64,000 nucleotides of DNA from Skermanella stibiiresistens SB22 (GTDB lineage: Bacteria; Pseudomonadota; Alphaproteobacteria; Azospirillales; Azospirillaceae), in assembly GCF_000576635.1 (NCBI RefSeq), contig NZ_AVFL01000001.1, positions 186,001 to 250,000 of the forward strand. The letters are read 5' to 3'. Position numbers and translations under genes: made by a program. Position 1 is the first letter of the stretch. Every line of letters begins with the position of its first letter. This document shows positions 36,858-46,406 of this stretch, piece by piece. The notes beneath the pieces are model-generated. The model was not told where the DNA came from and did no database searches. It worked only from the letters and a program-made list of their open reading frames with translations.

Positions 36858-37849
36858 GGCAATGCCCCGACGGACGACTCGCAAAGCCGCGCCACGCAGG
36901 TCGCGAGACTGTCCCGCCAAGGCGGGGCGGCGATGCCAAAGGTGGCGCGGAGCCGGGAGCAGTCCAGCACCGAATTGGCGGGGCGCGCGGCCGGAGTCGG
37001 GTAGTCGGTGGTGGTGATCGGTCGCAGGACCGGGACCGGATGGCCATGGCGGGCGGCGAGCCGGAAGATTTCCTGGGCGAAGCCGTACCACGTGGTCGAA
37101 CCCGTTCCGGTGAAATGGAAGGTGCCGTGGAGGTCGGCCCTGGCACCGGGTTCCGCCATGCGCACCGCCATGGCGACCAGCGCGTCGGCGATATCGGCGG
37201 CGGCCGACGGGCAGCCGTGCTGGTCCGCGACGATGCCAAGTTCGGGCCGCTCCCGTCCCAGGCGTAGCATGGTCTTGACGAAGTTCTGGCCATGCGCGCC
37301 ATAGACCCACGCCGTCCGGACGATGGCGTGGCGCGACGTCGCGTCGCGCACGGCCTGATCGCCCTCCGCCTTGCTGGCGCCGTAGACGCTGACGGGAGCG
37401 ATCGGATCATCCTCGCGATAGGCGTGGCCAACGGCCCGCCCGTCGAACACATAGTCGGTGGACAGGTGGATCAGCGGCGCGCCCCTGCGGGCGCAGGCCT
37501 CCGCGATGTGGCGTGCTCCGTCCCGGTTGACCGCGATGGCCGCTTCCGGCTCGCTCTCGGCCCGATCCACGGCGGTATGGGCCGCGGCGTTGATCACGAC
37601 GGCGGCGCCGCTCTCCGCGACGATCCTGTCCACGTCCCGCCGGACGGTGACGTCACACTCGGCGCGGCCGGCGGTGCGGACGATCCAGCCGGCTGGCAGG
37701 ACGGCCTCACGCAGGCTTGTCGCCACCTGCCCCTGGCCGCCGAATACCAGGATGGTCCGCGCGGCCGCCTGAACACCCTGGTTCACGATGCCGCGGCCGG
37801 CTTCCGGCGGTTGATGGGGGCCGGCGACGCTGGTGGGGACTGGCTTCAT
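36854..37849 (-). CDS. rmlD: dTDP-4-dehydrorhamnose reductase RmlD
   Basis: 331 residues. [19 protein letters not shown] gives the N-terminal NADPH site, [10 protein letters not shown] and [11 protein letters not shown] the active site, and [16 protein letters not shown] the family tail. Catalyses the last step to dTDP-rhamnose. The start at 37849 gives an N-terminal extension of about 30 residues before the fold; the sequence upstream of it has AGGAT. Transcribed after rmlC with a 35-base gap. Confidence 0.93.
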   Translation of the reverse strand: MKPVPTSVAGPHQPPEAGRGIVNQGVQAAARTILVFGGQGQVATSLREAVLPAGWIVRTAGRAECDVTVRRDVDRIVAESGAAVVINAAAHTAVDRAESEPEAAIAVNRDGARHIAEACARRGAPLIHLSTDYVFDGRAVGHAYREDDPIAPVSVYGASKAEGDQAVRDATSRHAIVRTAWVYGAHGQNFVKTMLRLGRERPELGIVADQHGCPSAAADIADALVAMAVRMAEPGARADLHGTFHFTGTGSTTWYGFAQEIFRLAARHGHPVPVLRPITTTDYPTPAARPANSVLDCSRLRATFGIAAPPWRDSLATCVARLCESSVGALP

Positions 37850-37884
37850 CGCTCGATATCCTATGATCGGGAGCGGCCCAGAAG

Positions 37885-38448
37885 TCACTGTGGCGGCATG
37901 AAGCGGTCGGGCAGGCCGGCCAGGGGGGGAAGCGCCAGATCCTTGGCGGATAGCACCGCGTCGGCGGGCTTCACCGGCCAGTCGATCGCGATGTCCTTGT
38001 CGATCCAGGAGACGCCGCGGTCATGTGCCGGTGAATAGGGGGCGGAAACCTTGTAGAAGACCTCCGTGTCAGGCTCCAACGTGCAGAAACCATGTGCGAA
38101 GCCAATGGGCACGAGGATTTGATTTCCTTCCCGCGCGCTGATCACGGCGGAGACGTAGTCGCCGTAGCTCGGCGAGCCGTGACGAAGATCCACGGCGACA
38201 TCCAGGATGCTGCCCCGCAGGACGCGGACCAGCTTGCTTTGGGCGAAGGGCGGGACTTGAAAATGAAGGCCTCGCACCGTGCCGTGCGAGGCGGAAAAGG
38301 ACTGGTTATCCTGTACGAATACTTCCTCGATGCCGGCTTCGGCAAAATCCTGTTTACTATAAGTTTCGCAAAAATATCCTCGTGCGTCGCCGAATTTCTT
38401 CGGAACGATCATCTTCACATCGGTGATGTCGAGGTCTGTAATCCGCAT
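37885..38448 (-). CDS. rmlC: dTDP-4-dehydrorhamnose 3,5-epimerase RmlC
   Basis: 187 residues. TVRGLHFQVPPFAQSKLVRV holds the catalytic histidine, DLRHGSPSYG and IPIGFAHGF-like FAHGFCTLEP the cupin core, and the SAPYSPAHDRG loop the active-site tyrosine region. First gene of the minus-strand operon rmlC-rmlD-rmlA-epimerase-methyltransferase. No canonical rmlB is present in the window. Confidence 0.95.
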   Translation of the reverse strand: MRITDLDITDVKMIVPKKFGDARGYFCETYSKQDFAEAGIEEVFVQDNQSFSASHGTVRGLHFQVPPFAQSKLVRVLRGSILDVAVDLRHGSPSYGDYVSAVISAREGNQILVPIGFAHGFCTLEPDTEVFYKVSAPYSPAHDRGVSWIDKDIAIDWPVKPADAVLSAKDLALPPLAGLPDRFMPPQ

Positions 38449-38803
38449 GGCAGTCTATTCATGAGGTGCGTTGTATTATGATCGCCTAAGCTGAGATGAA
38501 TCCGGCGCCGAAGCGGAATGTTTGACCAAAAAGCATGAGTGATCCGTTAACTTTGCTGTCGCCGCTCACACGGTGGGAACCGTATTTGGGGAGAGGCGCC
38601 TCGCGATGGTGGCTCGACCGCGAGGGAACCGGTCTTGGCGCCTGATATCTTGAAACGCCGTGGCAACCAATCACAACCTGGCAAGCGTGGTGCCAACCTG
38701 TCGAGGGGCGCACTCATTCCCGGTCGGCAGGCGGGAAGGCCGGGACCATCGCTGATGCCCGGCCTCCATCAAGGACGGAATCTCGGATCGAGGCGGGATC
38801 TCG
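38449..38803. other. Intergenic stretch upstream of rmlC
   Basis: About 355 bases between the end of a minus-strand glycosyltransferase and the start of rmlC. It should hold the rmlC operon promoter. No gene or clear motif is identified. Confidence 0.4.
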
Positions 38804-40966
38804 TTATTGCGATCCCAGCAGGAGACTCTCCATGAACTCCAGGCGCTGCATGACATTGTCCGGATCCACGATCCCGATGGCCCGGATTCCCAACCCCAAT
38901 CTCCGATTGTCAGGCTCGGGGAGCAGGTGATCCCGGTCGATATGAAGGGATAGCTTGATCCCAGGGGAGGCCGAGCCGGCTTGTACGGCGGCGCAGTCGA
39001 TCGAGACGAAGAAGGCACCCGACCGCTTCGGGTGAGCCTGACGCACCGCGCCACACGCGCTGACGATCCGAAGTCTGGGGGAGTCGATTTCGTCCGGAAC
39101 CACCATCTCCAAATAGACGCGGATGCGCGGTGGGATGGGTTTCGTGGCATCCAACGAGAGCGAGATCGTCGAGAAGCGACCGTTCATCCACCGGCCCCAG
39201 GGCTCGGGCTTGTGCCATCCCTTGGAGCATACGAGGTGCCGGCCGGGATGGTTGAAGGTCAAGTCCTCCATGCTGGCTGGGATATCGTGGCGGCGTAGGC
39301 GGGCGAGATCACCCAGCTTGACGAAGCCGGCGGGGGCGGGACGCTGGTCGGAACCCGTTTCACGGAGAAATCCGTCCAGCTCGTCGAGAAAGGTCGTCGC
39401 GACATCTTGCCAGCTTCTCGGGCGAAATCGCTTCCGAAGATTGGCTTCGGCTTTGTCGCGCATCGCGTCATCGAAAATGTAGCGCTCGATCGTCTGGAGG
39501 CCGTCGCTGACATTGTCCGGATCGATGGATATCGCGAACTCCTTGCCGACCTCCGGAATGGATGTCGTTTGCGAGGCGATGCAAATCTTCCCGTATACCA
39601 GGCTCTCACCGACGGGCAGACCCCAGCCTTCGCAGAAGCTGGGGAAGACGGTGAACAGGCAGTTCTGGTAGAGGGATTGAAGGTCGGAGTCGCTGATATC
39701 GTGGAGCACCCGTATGTGGTTGCCGAGATAATCGGTGCCTTCGAGCTGCGCGAAGAAATCATCGACCCTCCAGCCCCGGCGCCCAACCAGGATCAGCTTG
39801 GGGACACGATCCCTGCCGTGCTTTCTCAGGAGTTCCCGCCAGATCCTCAGCAGGTAGATGTGGTTCTTGCGGATCTCGATGGTGCACACGCAAAGGACGA
39901 ACGGCCCCTCCACCGACTCCGCGAGGGAACCGCGCCTCGACATGACGCCAGCGCCCACTCCGCCACCGCGCATCTCGTGGGCGAGCAGAACCGGCTTGAT
40001 GGTCCTGGGCTTCTGCCCGAGTTCGCGGTAGAAGCGGGTGACGTCGTCCGCCGTATATTGCGAGATGGTGAAGACCAGATCCACGATCTGGGACAGCATC
40101 GCGAAGGAACTGACAAACATCCGCACCAATTGCCGGTCACAATACTCGGGATTGTAGAGCGGTATCAGATCATAGATATAGACGCCAATCCTGACACCGG
40201 ATTCACGCAAGCTGTTGATGAGGTGGATGGCGTCGGGAAAGTTCCAGAACGCGCCCAGCAGGAACAACATGTCTCCGCTGGCGATGTCGGCATCACGCAG
40301 CCGCGACGTGTCCGCCAAGCTCGATGTGTAGCCGGCCCATTCCGACAGCGGAATCGAAGAGTTCGCGTCCAGCCTGTTGAGGAGCGTCTCGATGCTCACG
40401 AACGGGATTTCGTAATAGGCGGTGCTCGACTCGGTGGTGATGCAGAAACGGATACGGAAGCGGCCGCTGGCCACGATCAGGCGGACCAGTTCACACTGGA
40501 CCCGTTGGATGCCGGATACGGTTTTATGGTGCCGGAGGTAGTGGATGAGATCGGTGATTTCAAGCCAGACGGTGGGTTTTCCCGCAGGATCCATTTTCCC
40601 GCGGGGAGAACCCGCTGGCAGCGATGCCTGGAAGAGGTTGTGGCCGATTTCATCCCCGCCCTCGATCACGAACCTGAGGGTGCTGGTGTCGATATCCAGG
40701 GGCAGGGGTATATCGAACCCATGTTTTCCTTCCCCTTTACCCGCAACCTTCAAATCCTCACGAAACAAGTTGGCGGTTCCCCAGGTGATCAGGGTATCGC
40801 CCGAGTAGATATTCACGACTAGCGGATCGGAATTGCCAGTCTGCCAAGCCCAACCGAGCACATTTCGGTTTGAAACGCCATCAATGCATCCCTCGTAACG
40901 GCTGGCCGATTTGTCGGTCGCCGCCGCAGCCAATATTCGATTTTTGATCGCCTTGAATGCGCTCAT
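38804..40966 (-). CDS. Large GT4 glycosyltransferase with N- and C-terminal accessory domains
   Basis: 720 residues. Residues about 20-120 are a beta-rich N-terminal domain; about 130-540 are a GT4 transferase with FPSFCEGWGLPVGES (E-x7-E donor motif). The last about 150 residues begin near HLVCSKGWHKPEPWGRWMNG; the GW..PE.WG.W pattern recalls a beta-sandwich domain seen in glycan-cluster membrane proteins. ATG 40966 is chosen over TTG 40975 because AAAGG lies upstream at a workable distance. Divergent from the gene at 41359. Donor sugar unknown. Confidence 0.78.
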   Translation of the reverse strand: MSAFKAIKNRILAAAATDKSASRYEGCIDGVSNRNVLGWAWQTGNSDPLVVNIYSGDTLITWGTANLFREDLKVAGKGEGKHGFDIPLPLDIDTSTLRFVIEGGDEIGHNLFQASLPAGSPRGKMDPAGKPTVWLEITDLIHYLRHHKTVSGIQRVQCELVRLIVASGRFRIRFCITTESSTAYYEIPFVSIETLLNRLDANSSIPLSEWAGYTSSLADTSRLRDADIASGDMLFLLGAFWNFPDAIHLINSLRESGVRIGVYIYDLIPLYNPEYCDRQLVRMFVSSFAMLSQIVDLVFTISQYTADDVTRFYRELGQKPRTIKPVLLAHEMRGGGVGAGVMSRRGSLAESVEGPFVLCVCTIEIRKNHIYLLRIWRELLRKHGRDRVPKLILVGRRGWRVDDFFAQLEGTDYLGNHIRVLHDISDSDLQSLYQNCLFTVFPSFCEGWGLPVGESLVYGKICIASQTTSIPEVGKEFAISIDPDNVSDGLQTIERYIFDDAMRDKAEANLRKRFRPRSWQDVATTFLDELDGFLRETGSDQRPAPAGFVKLGDLARLRRHDIPASMEDLTFNHPGRHLVCSKGWHKPEPWGRWMNGRFSTISLSLDATKPIPPRIRVYLEMVVPDEIDSPRLRIVSACGAVRQAHPKRSGAFFVSIDCAAVQAGSASPGIKLSLHIDRDHLLPEPDNRRLGLGIRAIGIVDPDNVMQRLEFMESLLLGSQ

Positions 40967-41358
40967 CTCATTCAACCTTTAAATTAAATCCAAAAGATTA
41001 ATCACTAAGTTGTATGGCTTTAGAACTAGGCAATCTTGATGTCAAGCGAAACCCATCGAACCGGATCCGCGACTCGATCCGGGCGAAATGAGGGCGACTT
41101 GTCCCAGGCGGATCCTCCTGGGCAAAGTTGATGGGGTGCCAAAGAGCCGCGGATCCAGGGGATTTCGGGATCGGTGCCGCCGCTCGACCAGGATCGCCGC
41201 GGGAAACCACAAGGAGAGCCGGTAAAAATTATTCCTATTGACCCCTTGATTTTCTTTCGCTACCTACCCTAAAGCTTTAATCCAAATTTACTAAATCTAA
41301 AGACGTATGCGTATAAGAACGTTCGTGCTTCTTGCCTAATTAATTCGGAGACTCTTGG
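40967..41358. other. Divergent intergenic region, partly AT-rich
   Basis: About 390 bases between divergently read glycosyltransferase genes. The right half (about 41220-41345) is clearly AT-rich relative to the surroundings and probably carries both promoters. No gene or RNA seen. Confidence 0.4.
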
Positions 41359-43119
41359 ATGAACGCCCTGTCGCAGCTTCCGGTGCTGTCCTTGGATGCC
41401 TGCCCAATATGTAATAGCAAGAAGCTTGATTATCAATTCACCCACGAGGGCAGCGCGATCGTCGGATGCACGGACTGCGGTTTCGTGATGCGGAATCCAC
41501 AGCCCACGGATCTGGAACTGGAGGCGATCTATTCTTCAAGCTACTTTCTTGGTGCCGACAGAGAAAGTAATTTTGAGGAAAAGGGCTTTCAAATCGAGGT
41601 CGACCGCCTGAAGAGGAAGACCGCCGCCCTATATCTTGACGAGGTGGAAAGCTATCTCGGACTCGACGCCCAGCAGCGCGGGAACATGTCCCTGCTCGAG
41701 ATCGGGTGTGGTCTCGGAAACTTCCTGATCGAGGCCCAGTCCCGAGGCTATCAAATCACCGGGGTCGAGGTGTCGGAGAGCGCGGTGGCAACCGCCAACG
41801 ACAAACTCGGTTCACCGGCCGTCCATCAGGGCTTCATCGAAACCGTCGATCTCCCGGCGGAAAGCTTCGATATCTGCATCATGGCCGACGTGATCGAACA
41901 TACGCGTGATCCCGGCGCATTCCTGTCGCATGTCCGCCGCCTGCTGAAACCCGGCGGCGTGATCTTCGTCGCGGTGCCGAGCCTGGACAGCTGGTCAGCC
42001 AAGGCGATGAAGGAGCGGTGGGTCGAGTTCAAGCTTGAGCATCTGTTTTACTTCGATCGGCGGAGCATCGAATCCCTGCTGTTCAAATCCGGTTTCGAAA
42101 GCATCGCGCTCTCCGGTGGCCGCAAGATCCTCAGCCCGGAATACATCATCCAGCACTTCGAGCGATTTCCGGTTCCCGTGATCACGCCGGCGGGCCGTTT
42201 CCTGCGCCGCCTGCTGCCCAAGTCGTTATGCTCGACCCATATCGGCATCGTCGCCAGTGGCGTGAACGTGATGGCCCGGCGCGGCGATACGGTTCCACCG
42301 GTACGGCGGCGCCAGAAATTGTCGGTGGTGATGCCAGTCTTCAACGAGCGCGGCACCTTCACCACCGTGATGGAGCGGCTTCTCGCGAAGACGATCGAGG
42401 GGCTCGACATGGAGGTCGTGGTCGTCGAAAGCAACTCGACCGATGGAACCCGCGAGCAGGTCCAGTCCTTCGCCTCGCACCCGAAGGTGAAGGTCGTCTT
42501 CGAGGAAAAGCCGCGGGGCAAGGGGCACGCGGTCCGCACCGGCCTGCGTCACGCGACCGGTGACTTCATCCTGATCCAGGACGCCGACCTGGAATACGAT
42601 ATCGATGACTATGATATGCTGCTGGAGCCGCTGCGCAGTTATCGCTCCGCCTTCGTGCTTGGCATTCGCCACGGCAAGGGCGGACATGTCTGGAAGATCC
42701 GGCAGTTCAGCGATCAGGTGGCGCTGGGCAACGTGATGAACCTGGGCCACCTGTTCTTCACCACCCTGTTCAACGTCGTCTATGGCCAGAAGCTGCGCGA
42801 CCCCTTCACCATGTACAAGGTGTTCCGCCGCGAATGCATCAGCGGCATCGAGTTCGAGTGCAACCGCTTCGACTTCGATTGGGAACTGATGGCCAAGCTG
42901 GTGCGCAGCGGCTACACGCCCCTGGAAATCCCGGTCAACTATCACTCCCGGTCCTTCACCGAGGGCAAGAAGGTCACGTTCTTCCGCGATCCCCTCACTT
43001 GGTTCCGGGCGTGCTTCAAGTATCGTTTCGTATCCCTGAAAAAGGGCTGGGCACCCGCCTCATCGGCCACGCGCTCCTCGGTCGCCAGCGCTAGCGCCAG
43101 CGCGACCAAGGGGGCGTGA
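41359..43119 (+). CDS. Methyltransferase-glycosyltransferase (GT2) fusion with zinc ribbon
   Basis: 586 residues in three parts. A zinc ribbon (CPICNS and CTDCGF) at about 15-45 opens a class I methyltransferase (LLEIGCGLGNFLIEAQ near 115; residues about 50-290). From about residue 318 a GT2 glycosyltransferase of the DPM1/dolichyl-phosphate type begins (SVVMPVFNERGTF, VVVESNSTDGT, LIQDADLEYD with the metal-binding DAD). The C-terminal 25 residues are Ser/Ala-rich. A lipid-linked sugar synthase joined to a methyltransferase is possible. TGATG overlap with the next gene. Confidence 0.82.
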   Translation: MNALSQLPVLSLDACPICNSKKLDYQFTHEGSAIVGCTDCGFVMRNPQPTDLELEAIYSSSYFLGADRESNFEEKGFQIEVDRLKRKTAALYLDEVESYLGLDAQQRGNMSLLEIGCGLGNFLIEAQSRGYQITGVEVSESAVATANDKLGSPAVHQGFIETVDLPAESFDICIMADVIEHTRDPGAFLSHVRRLLKPGGVIFVAVPSLDSWSAKAMKERWVEFKLEHLFYFDRRSIESLLFKSGFESIALSGGRKILSPEYIIQHFERFPVPVITPAGRFLRRLLPKSLCSTHIGIVASGVNVMARRGDTVPPVRRRQKLSVVMPVFNERGTFTTVMERLLAKTIEGLDMEVVVVESNSTDGTREQVQSFASHPKVKVVFEEKPRGKGHAVRTGLRHATGDFILIQDADLEYDIDDYDMLLEPLRSYRSAFVLGIRHGKGGHVWKIRQFSDQVALGNVMNLGHLFFTTLFNVVYGQKLRDPFTMYKVFRRECISGIEFECNRFDFDWELMAKLVRSGYTPLEIPVNYHSRSFTEGKKVTFFRDPLTWFRACFKYRFVSLKKGWAPASSATRSSVASASASATKGA

Positions 43120-44105
43120 TGCGGCGCTTGTTGGCCAACAAGTGGTTCGCCCTGGTCAATAGTCTGGCGATCTTCGGCCTGCTGTTCTGGTGGATGGCAT
43201 CCCATCTGGATTTCGGCGCCATGGTCGCGGTTTGGGGCAGGCTCGATCCCGTGTGGTTCTCGACCGTGATCGGCGTCATGGGGCTGGTGGTGCTGGCGGC
43301 GACACTCCGGCTCCAGGGTCTGGTCGAGCATGTCGGCGGGCGTCCGGTCGACTTCGTCGCCTTGGCGCGGATCAGTTTCGTCAGCCTGTTCATCGCCCAT
43401 GGCGCGCCGATCTCCGCGCTCAGCGACGTCGCGCGGGTCGCCATGGTCAAGCTGCGCTTCGACTTGCCGGTCGGTGACGCGATCCGGGTGGTCATCTACG
43501 ACCGCATCGTCGGGGCGCTTGGCATCGTGTTCAGCGGGCTGGTGGTGTCCATGGCGTTGCCGGTCGTCGACATCGACAGCGATCTGCTCACCTATCAGAC
43601 GCTGCTCTGGGCCGGAGGCATCTGCGCTTTCCTGCTGCTGGTCTGGGCCGGCCGGGCGAAGCTCCAGGTACCATGGCGGCCGGTCGCGGCGGTGCTGGAC
43701 GGCATCGCCGGGCTGGGCAACCTGCTCGGTCACGCCGGCTTCCTGGTACCCCAGGCGGCCATCGCCTTGATGTTCACGGGTTGCATCGGCCTTGTCCTCT
43801 GGCTGATCGCCGTCAGCATGAACGTGCCGGCCGATCCAATCGTCCTGTTCGTGTTCACCCCGCTGATCGTCTTCGTGAACAACATCCCGTTCCTCTACCT
43901 GGGCTGGGGTGGTCGCGAAGTCGTGGTCGTCGCGACCTTGGGCGCGATCGGCGGGATGCCCACCCCCGAAGCCCTGGCGATCTCGATCACCTATGGTTTC
44001 GTCGTGATGCTCAGCGCGTTACCCGGAGCGGTCTTGTGGCTGTTGCGGCCGACTTTCCGGAAATTGACGGCCGTGACGGCCGCGGGCATCGGCCAAACCC
44101 CCTGA
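43119..44105 (+). CDS. MprF/AglD-type integral membrane protein (UPF0104)
   Basis: 328 residues with eight or so hydrophobic spans, beginning ALVNSLAIFGLLFWWM, with FVSLFIAHGAPISALSDVAR and the YLGWGGREVVV region matching the lysylphosphatidylglycerol synthase transmembrane family. Members of this group act as lipid transporters or with glycosyltransferases in lipid-linked sugar pathways. Coupled to the methyltransferase-GT2 fusion by a TGATG overlap, it may handle the polyprenyl-linked product. It is not a classical Wzx flippase. Confidence 0.75.
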   Translation: MRRLLANKWFALVNSLAIFGLLFWWMASHLDFGAMVAVWGRLDPVWFSTVIGVMGLVVLAATLRLQGLVEHVGGRPVDFVALARISFVSLFIAHGAPISALSDVARVAMVKLRFDLPVGDAIRVVIYDRIVGALGIVFSGLVVSMALPVVDIDSDLLTYQTLLWAGGICAFLLLVWAGRAKLQVPWRPVAAVLDGIAGLGNLLGHAGFLVPQAAIALMFTGCIGLVLWLIAVSMNVPADPIVLFVFTPLIVFVNNIPFLYLGWGGREVVVVATLGAIGGMPTPEALAISITYGFVVMLSALPGAVLWLLRPTFRKLTAVTAAGIGQTP

Positions 44106-44115
44106 CGAAAATCAT

Positions 44116-44134
44116 GGCATCGCCATGCCTTTTT
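44116..44134 (+). terminator. Possible intrinsic terminator or attenuator
   Basis: GGCAT (44116-44120), loop CGCC, ATGCC (44125-44129) followed by TTTTT. The stem is short and sits inside the gap between two plus-strand genes, so it may only attenuate. Confidence 0.4.
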
Positions 44135-44160
44135 CAGAACCAAGCGAGAATGGTGAAGAT

Positions 44161-45117
44161 ATGCACGCCTTCGTGACCGGCGGCGCCGGGTTTATCGGTA
44201 GCAACCTGTGCGACCGCCTTTTGGCGGCCGGCCATCGGGTGACCTGCTACGACAACTTTTCGACCGGATTCCGGCAATTCATCGACGGTTCGCTGGCCCA
44301 TCCCTCGTTCACCCTGGTGGAGGGCGACCTTCTGGACATGTCGAGGCTGACCGAGGCGATGGCCGGAGCCGATATCGTCTTCCACCTCGCGGCCAACGCC
44401 GATGTCCGATTCGGGACCGAACATCCCCGGCGGGACCTGGAGCAGAACACGATCGCCACCTTCAACGTGCTGGAGGCGATGCGGGCCAATGGCGTGAAGC
44501 GGATCGGCTTCTCCTCGACCGGCTCGATCTATGGCGAGCACAAGGTATTCCCGACCTCCGAGGACGCCTCCTTCCCGATCCAGACGTCGCTGTACGGCGC
44601 CTCCAAGCTGGCGGGCGAAGGCATGATCGCCGCCTACTGCGAGGGCTTCGGCTTCCAGGCCTGGATTTTCCGGTTCGTCTCGGTGCTGGGAGAGCGCTAC
44701 ACCCACGGTCACGTCTTCGACTTCTACAAGAAGTTGCTGGCCGATCCGACGACGCTGCCGGTGCTCGGCAATGGCCGGCAGCGCAAGTCCTACATGTATG
44801 TCCAGGATTGCGTCGACGCCATGCTGCTGGCTGTCGACAAGGCGGCCGACAAGGTCAACGTCCTCAACCTGGGCCAGGACGGCTATGTCGAGGTCAACGA
44901 CTCGATCGGCTGGATCACCGCCCATCTAGGCCTGGAACCCCGGCTCGTCTACGCAGGCGGTGAGCGCGGCTGGATCGGCGATAGCCCCTTCATCTTCCTC
45001 GATACGACACGCATCCGCGACCTGGGATGGCGACCCAAGCTGACGATTCGCGACGGCATCGTCCGGACGCTGCAATGGCTCCGGGAAAACCAGTGGGTAC
45101 TGGAGAGCCGGCAATGA
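44161..45117 (+). CDS. NDP-sugar 4-epimerase (GalE-like)
   Basis: 318 residues. HAFVTGGAGFIGSNLCDRLL, HLAANADVRFG, SSTGSIYGEHKVF and YGASKLAGEG are the epimerase hallmarks, with a FRFVSVLGERYTHG substrate region. ATG 44161 has GGTGAAG upstream. Opens the second sugar module and overlaps the next dehydrogenase-like gene by four bases. In the parallel module the epimerase at 29340 plays the same part. Confidence 0.85.
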   Translation: MHAFVTGGAGFIGSNLCDRLLAAGHRVTCYDNFSTGFRQFIDGSLAHPSFTLVEGDLLDMSRLTEAMAGADIVFHLAANADVRFGTEHPRRDLEQNTIATFNVLEAMRANGVKRIGFSSTGSIYGEHKVFPTSEDASFPIQTSLYGASKLAGEGMIAAYCEGFGFQAWIFRFVSVLGERYTHGHVFDFYKKLLADPTTLPVLGNGRQRKSYMYVQDCVDAMLLAVDKAADKVNVLNLGQDGYVEVNDSIGWITAHLGLEPRLVYAGGERGWIGDSPFIFLDTTRIRDLGWRPKLTIRDGIVRTLQWLRENQWVLESRQ

Positions 45118-46406
45118 GGATCTGTGTATTCGGCCTCTGGCACCTGGGTTCCGTCACCGCCGCCTGTCTTGCCCAAGCGGGCTTCGACACCGTCGGCCTC
45201 GACCTTGATCCGGCCACGGTCGCGGGTTTGTCGGCGGGTCGCCCTCCGTTGTTCGAGCCCGGATTGGAAGCTCTGGTCTCGGCGGGACTGGGCGCCGGCA
45301 CATTGTCCTTCACCACCGACGCCGCCGCGGCCGTCAGTGACGCCGACTTTATCTGGGTCACCCACGACACTCCCGTGGATGACGAGGATCGCGCCGACGT
45401 GGACTATGTCCGGACGCGTGTCGCCGGACTGTTCCCGCACCTGAAGGATGGTGCGGTCGTGCTGATCTCGTCCCAGATGCCGGTCGGTTCGACACGAGGC
45501 TTGAAGACCACCTTCGAGCAAGCGGCCGGCGGCCGTCGGGTCGCGTTCGCCTACTCACCGGAGAATCTCCGGCTGGGCAAGGCGATCGAGGTGTTCACCC
45601 AACCCGAGCGCATCATCCTTGGCGTCGATCCCGATCACGCCCGGACCGTCATCGAGCCGGTGGCCGCCAGGTTCTGCGACAACCTGATCTGGCTGTCGGT
45701 CGAATCGGCGGAAATGGTCAAGCATGCCATCAACGCCTTCCTCGCGACCTGCGTGACCTTCATCAACGAGGTCGCGACGGTCTGCGAAAGGGTCGGCGCG
45801 GACGCCTTCGAAGTCGAAGCCGGCATGCGCAGCGAGCCGCGCATCGGGCCGAAAGCCTATGTCCGGCCGGGCGGCGCGTTCGCCGGCGGCACATTGGCGC
45901 GGGACGTCACCTTTCTCAACGAACTCGCCAGCGAACATGGACTGATCCTGCCGCTGCTCGGCGGTGTGCTGCCAAGCAACCAGCAGCACCGGAACTGGGC
46001 GCTCCGCCGGATCACCGACCACTTCGGCGATCTGACCGGCCGAACGGTGGCGTTGCTCGGGCTGACCTACAAGCCCGGCACCGACACGCTGCGCCGCTCG
46101 GCCGCCGTCGAGTTATGCCGCGGCTTGGCCGAACGGGGTGCCAAGGTCCGCGCGTTCGATCCCGCCGTCCATGACTTGCCGCCCGACCTTCATCCAGTCG
46201 TCGCCCTGGCCGCCTCGGCCGACGACGTGGTCGAAGGGGCCGACGCCCTGGTGATCGCGACGGAATGGCCGGAGTTCAAATCGCTCGGCGTGGCCAGTGT
46301 CGTCGCCCGCATGCGCGAGGCCGTCATCCTGGATCAGAACGGTTTCCTGCCGCGCGACTTCGCGACCGACGTCCGGATTCACTACGCCACCATTGGAAAA
46401 CCCTGA
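45114..46406 (+). CDS. UDP-glucose/GDP-mannose dehydrogenase homologue lacking the catalytic cysteine, second copy
   Basis: 430 residues. ICVFGLWHLGSVTAACLAQA opens the NAD fold with a GLWHLG loop like GLTHLG in the protein at 32872. AEMVKHAINAFLA keeps the lysine and GLTYKPGTDTLRRSA the C-terminal motif, but the active-site box reads GGAFAGGTLARD, with Leu261 where the cysteine belongs. The two proteins share the loss, which suggests a distinct subfamily with altered chemistry rather than decay. The gene overlaps the upstream epimerase by four bases and the next SDR gene by one. Confidence 0.83.
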   Translation: MRICVFGLWHLGSVTAACLAQAGFDTVGLDLDPATVAGLSAGRPPLFEPGLEALVSAGLGAGTLSFTTDAAAAVSDADFIWVTHDTPVDDEDRADVDYVRTRVAGLFPHLKDGAVVLISSQMPVGSTRGLKTTFEQAAGGRRVAFAYSPENLRLGKAIEVFTQPERIILGVDPDHARTVIEPVAARFCDNLIWLSVESAEMVKHAINAFLATCVTFINEVATVCERVGADAFEVEAGMRSEPRIGPKAYVRPGGAFAGGTLARDVTFLNELASEHGLILPLLGGVLPSNQQHRNWALRRITDHFGDLTGRTVALLGLTYKPGTDTLRRSAAVELCRGLAERGAKVRAFDPAVHDLPPDLHPVVALAASADDVVEGADALVIATEWPEFKSLGVASVVARMREAVILDQNGFLPRDFATDVRIHYATIGKP

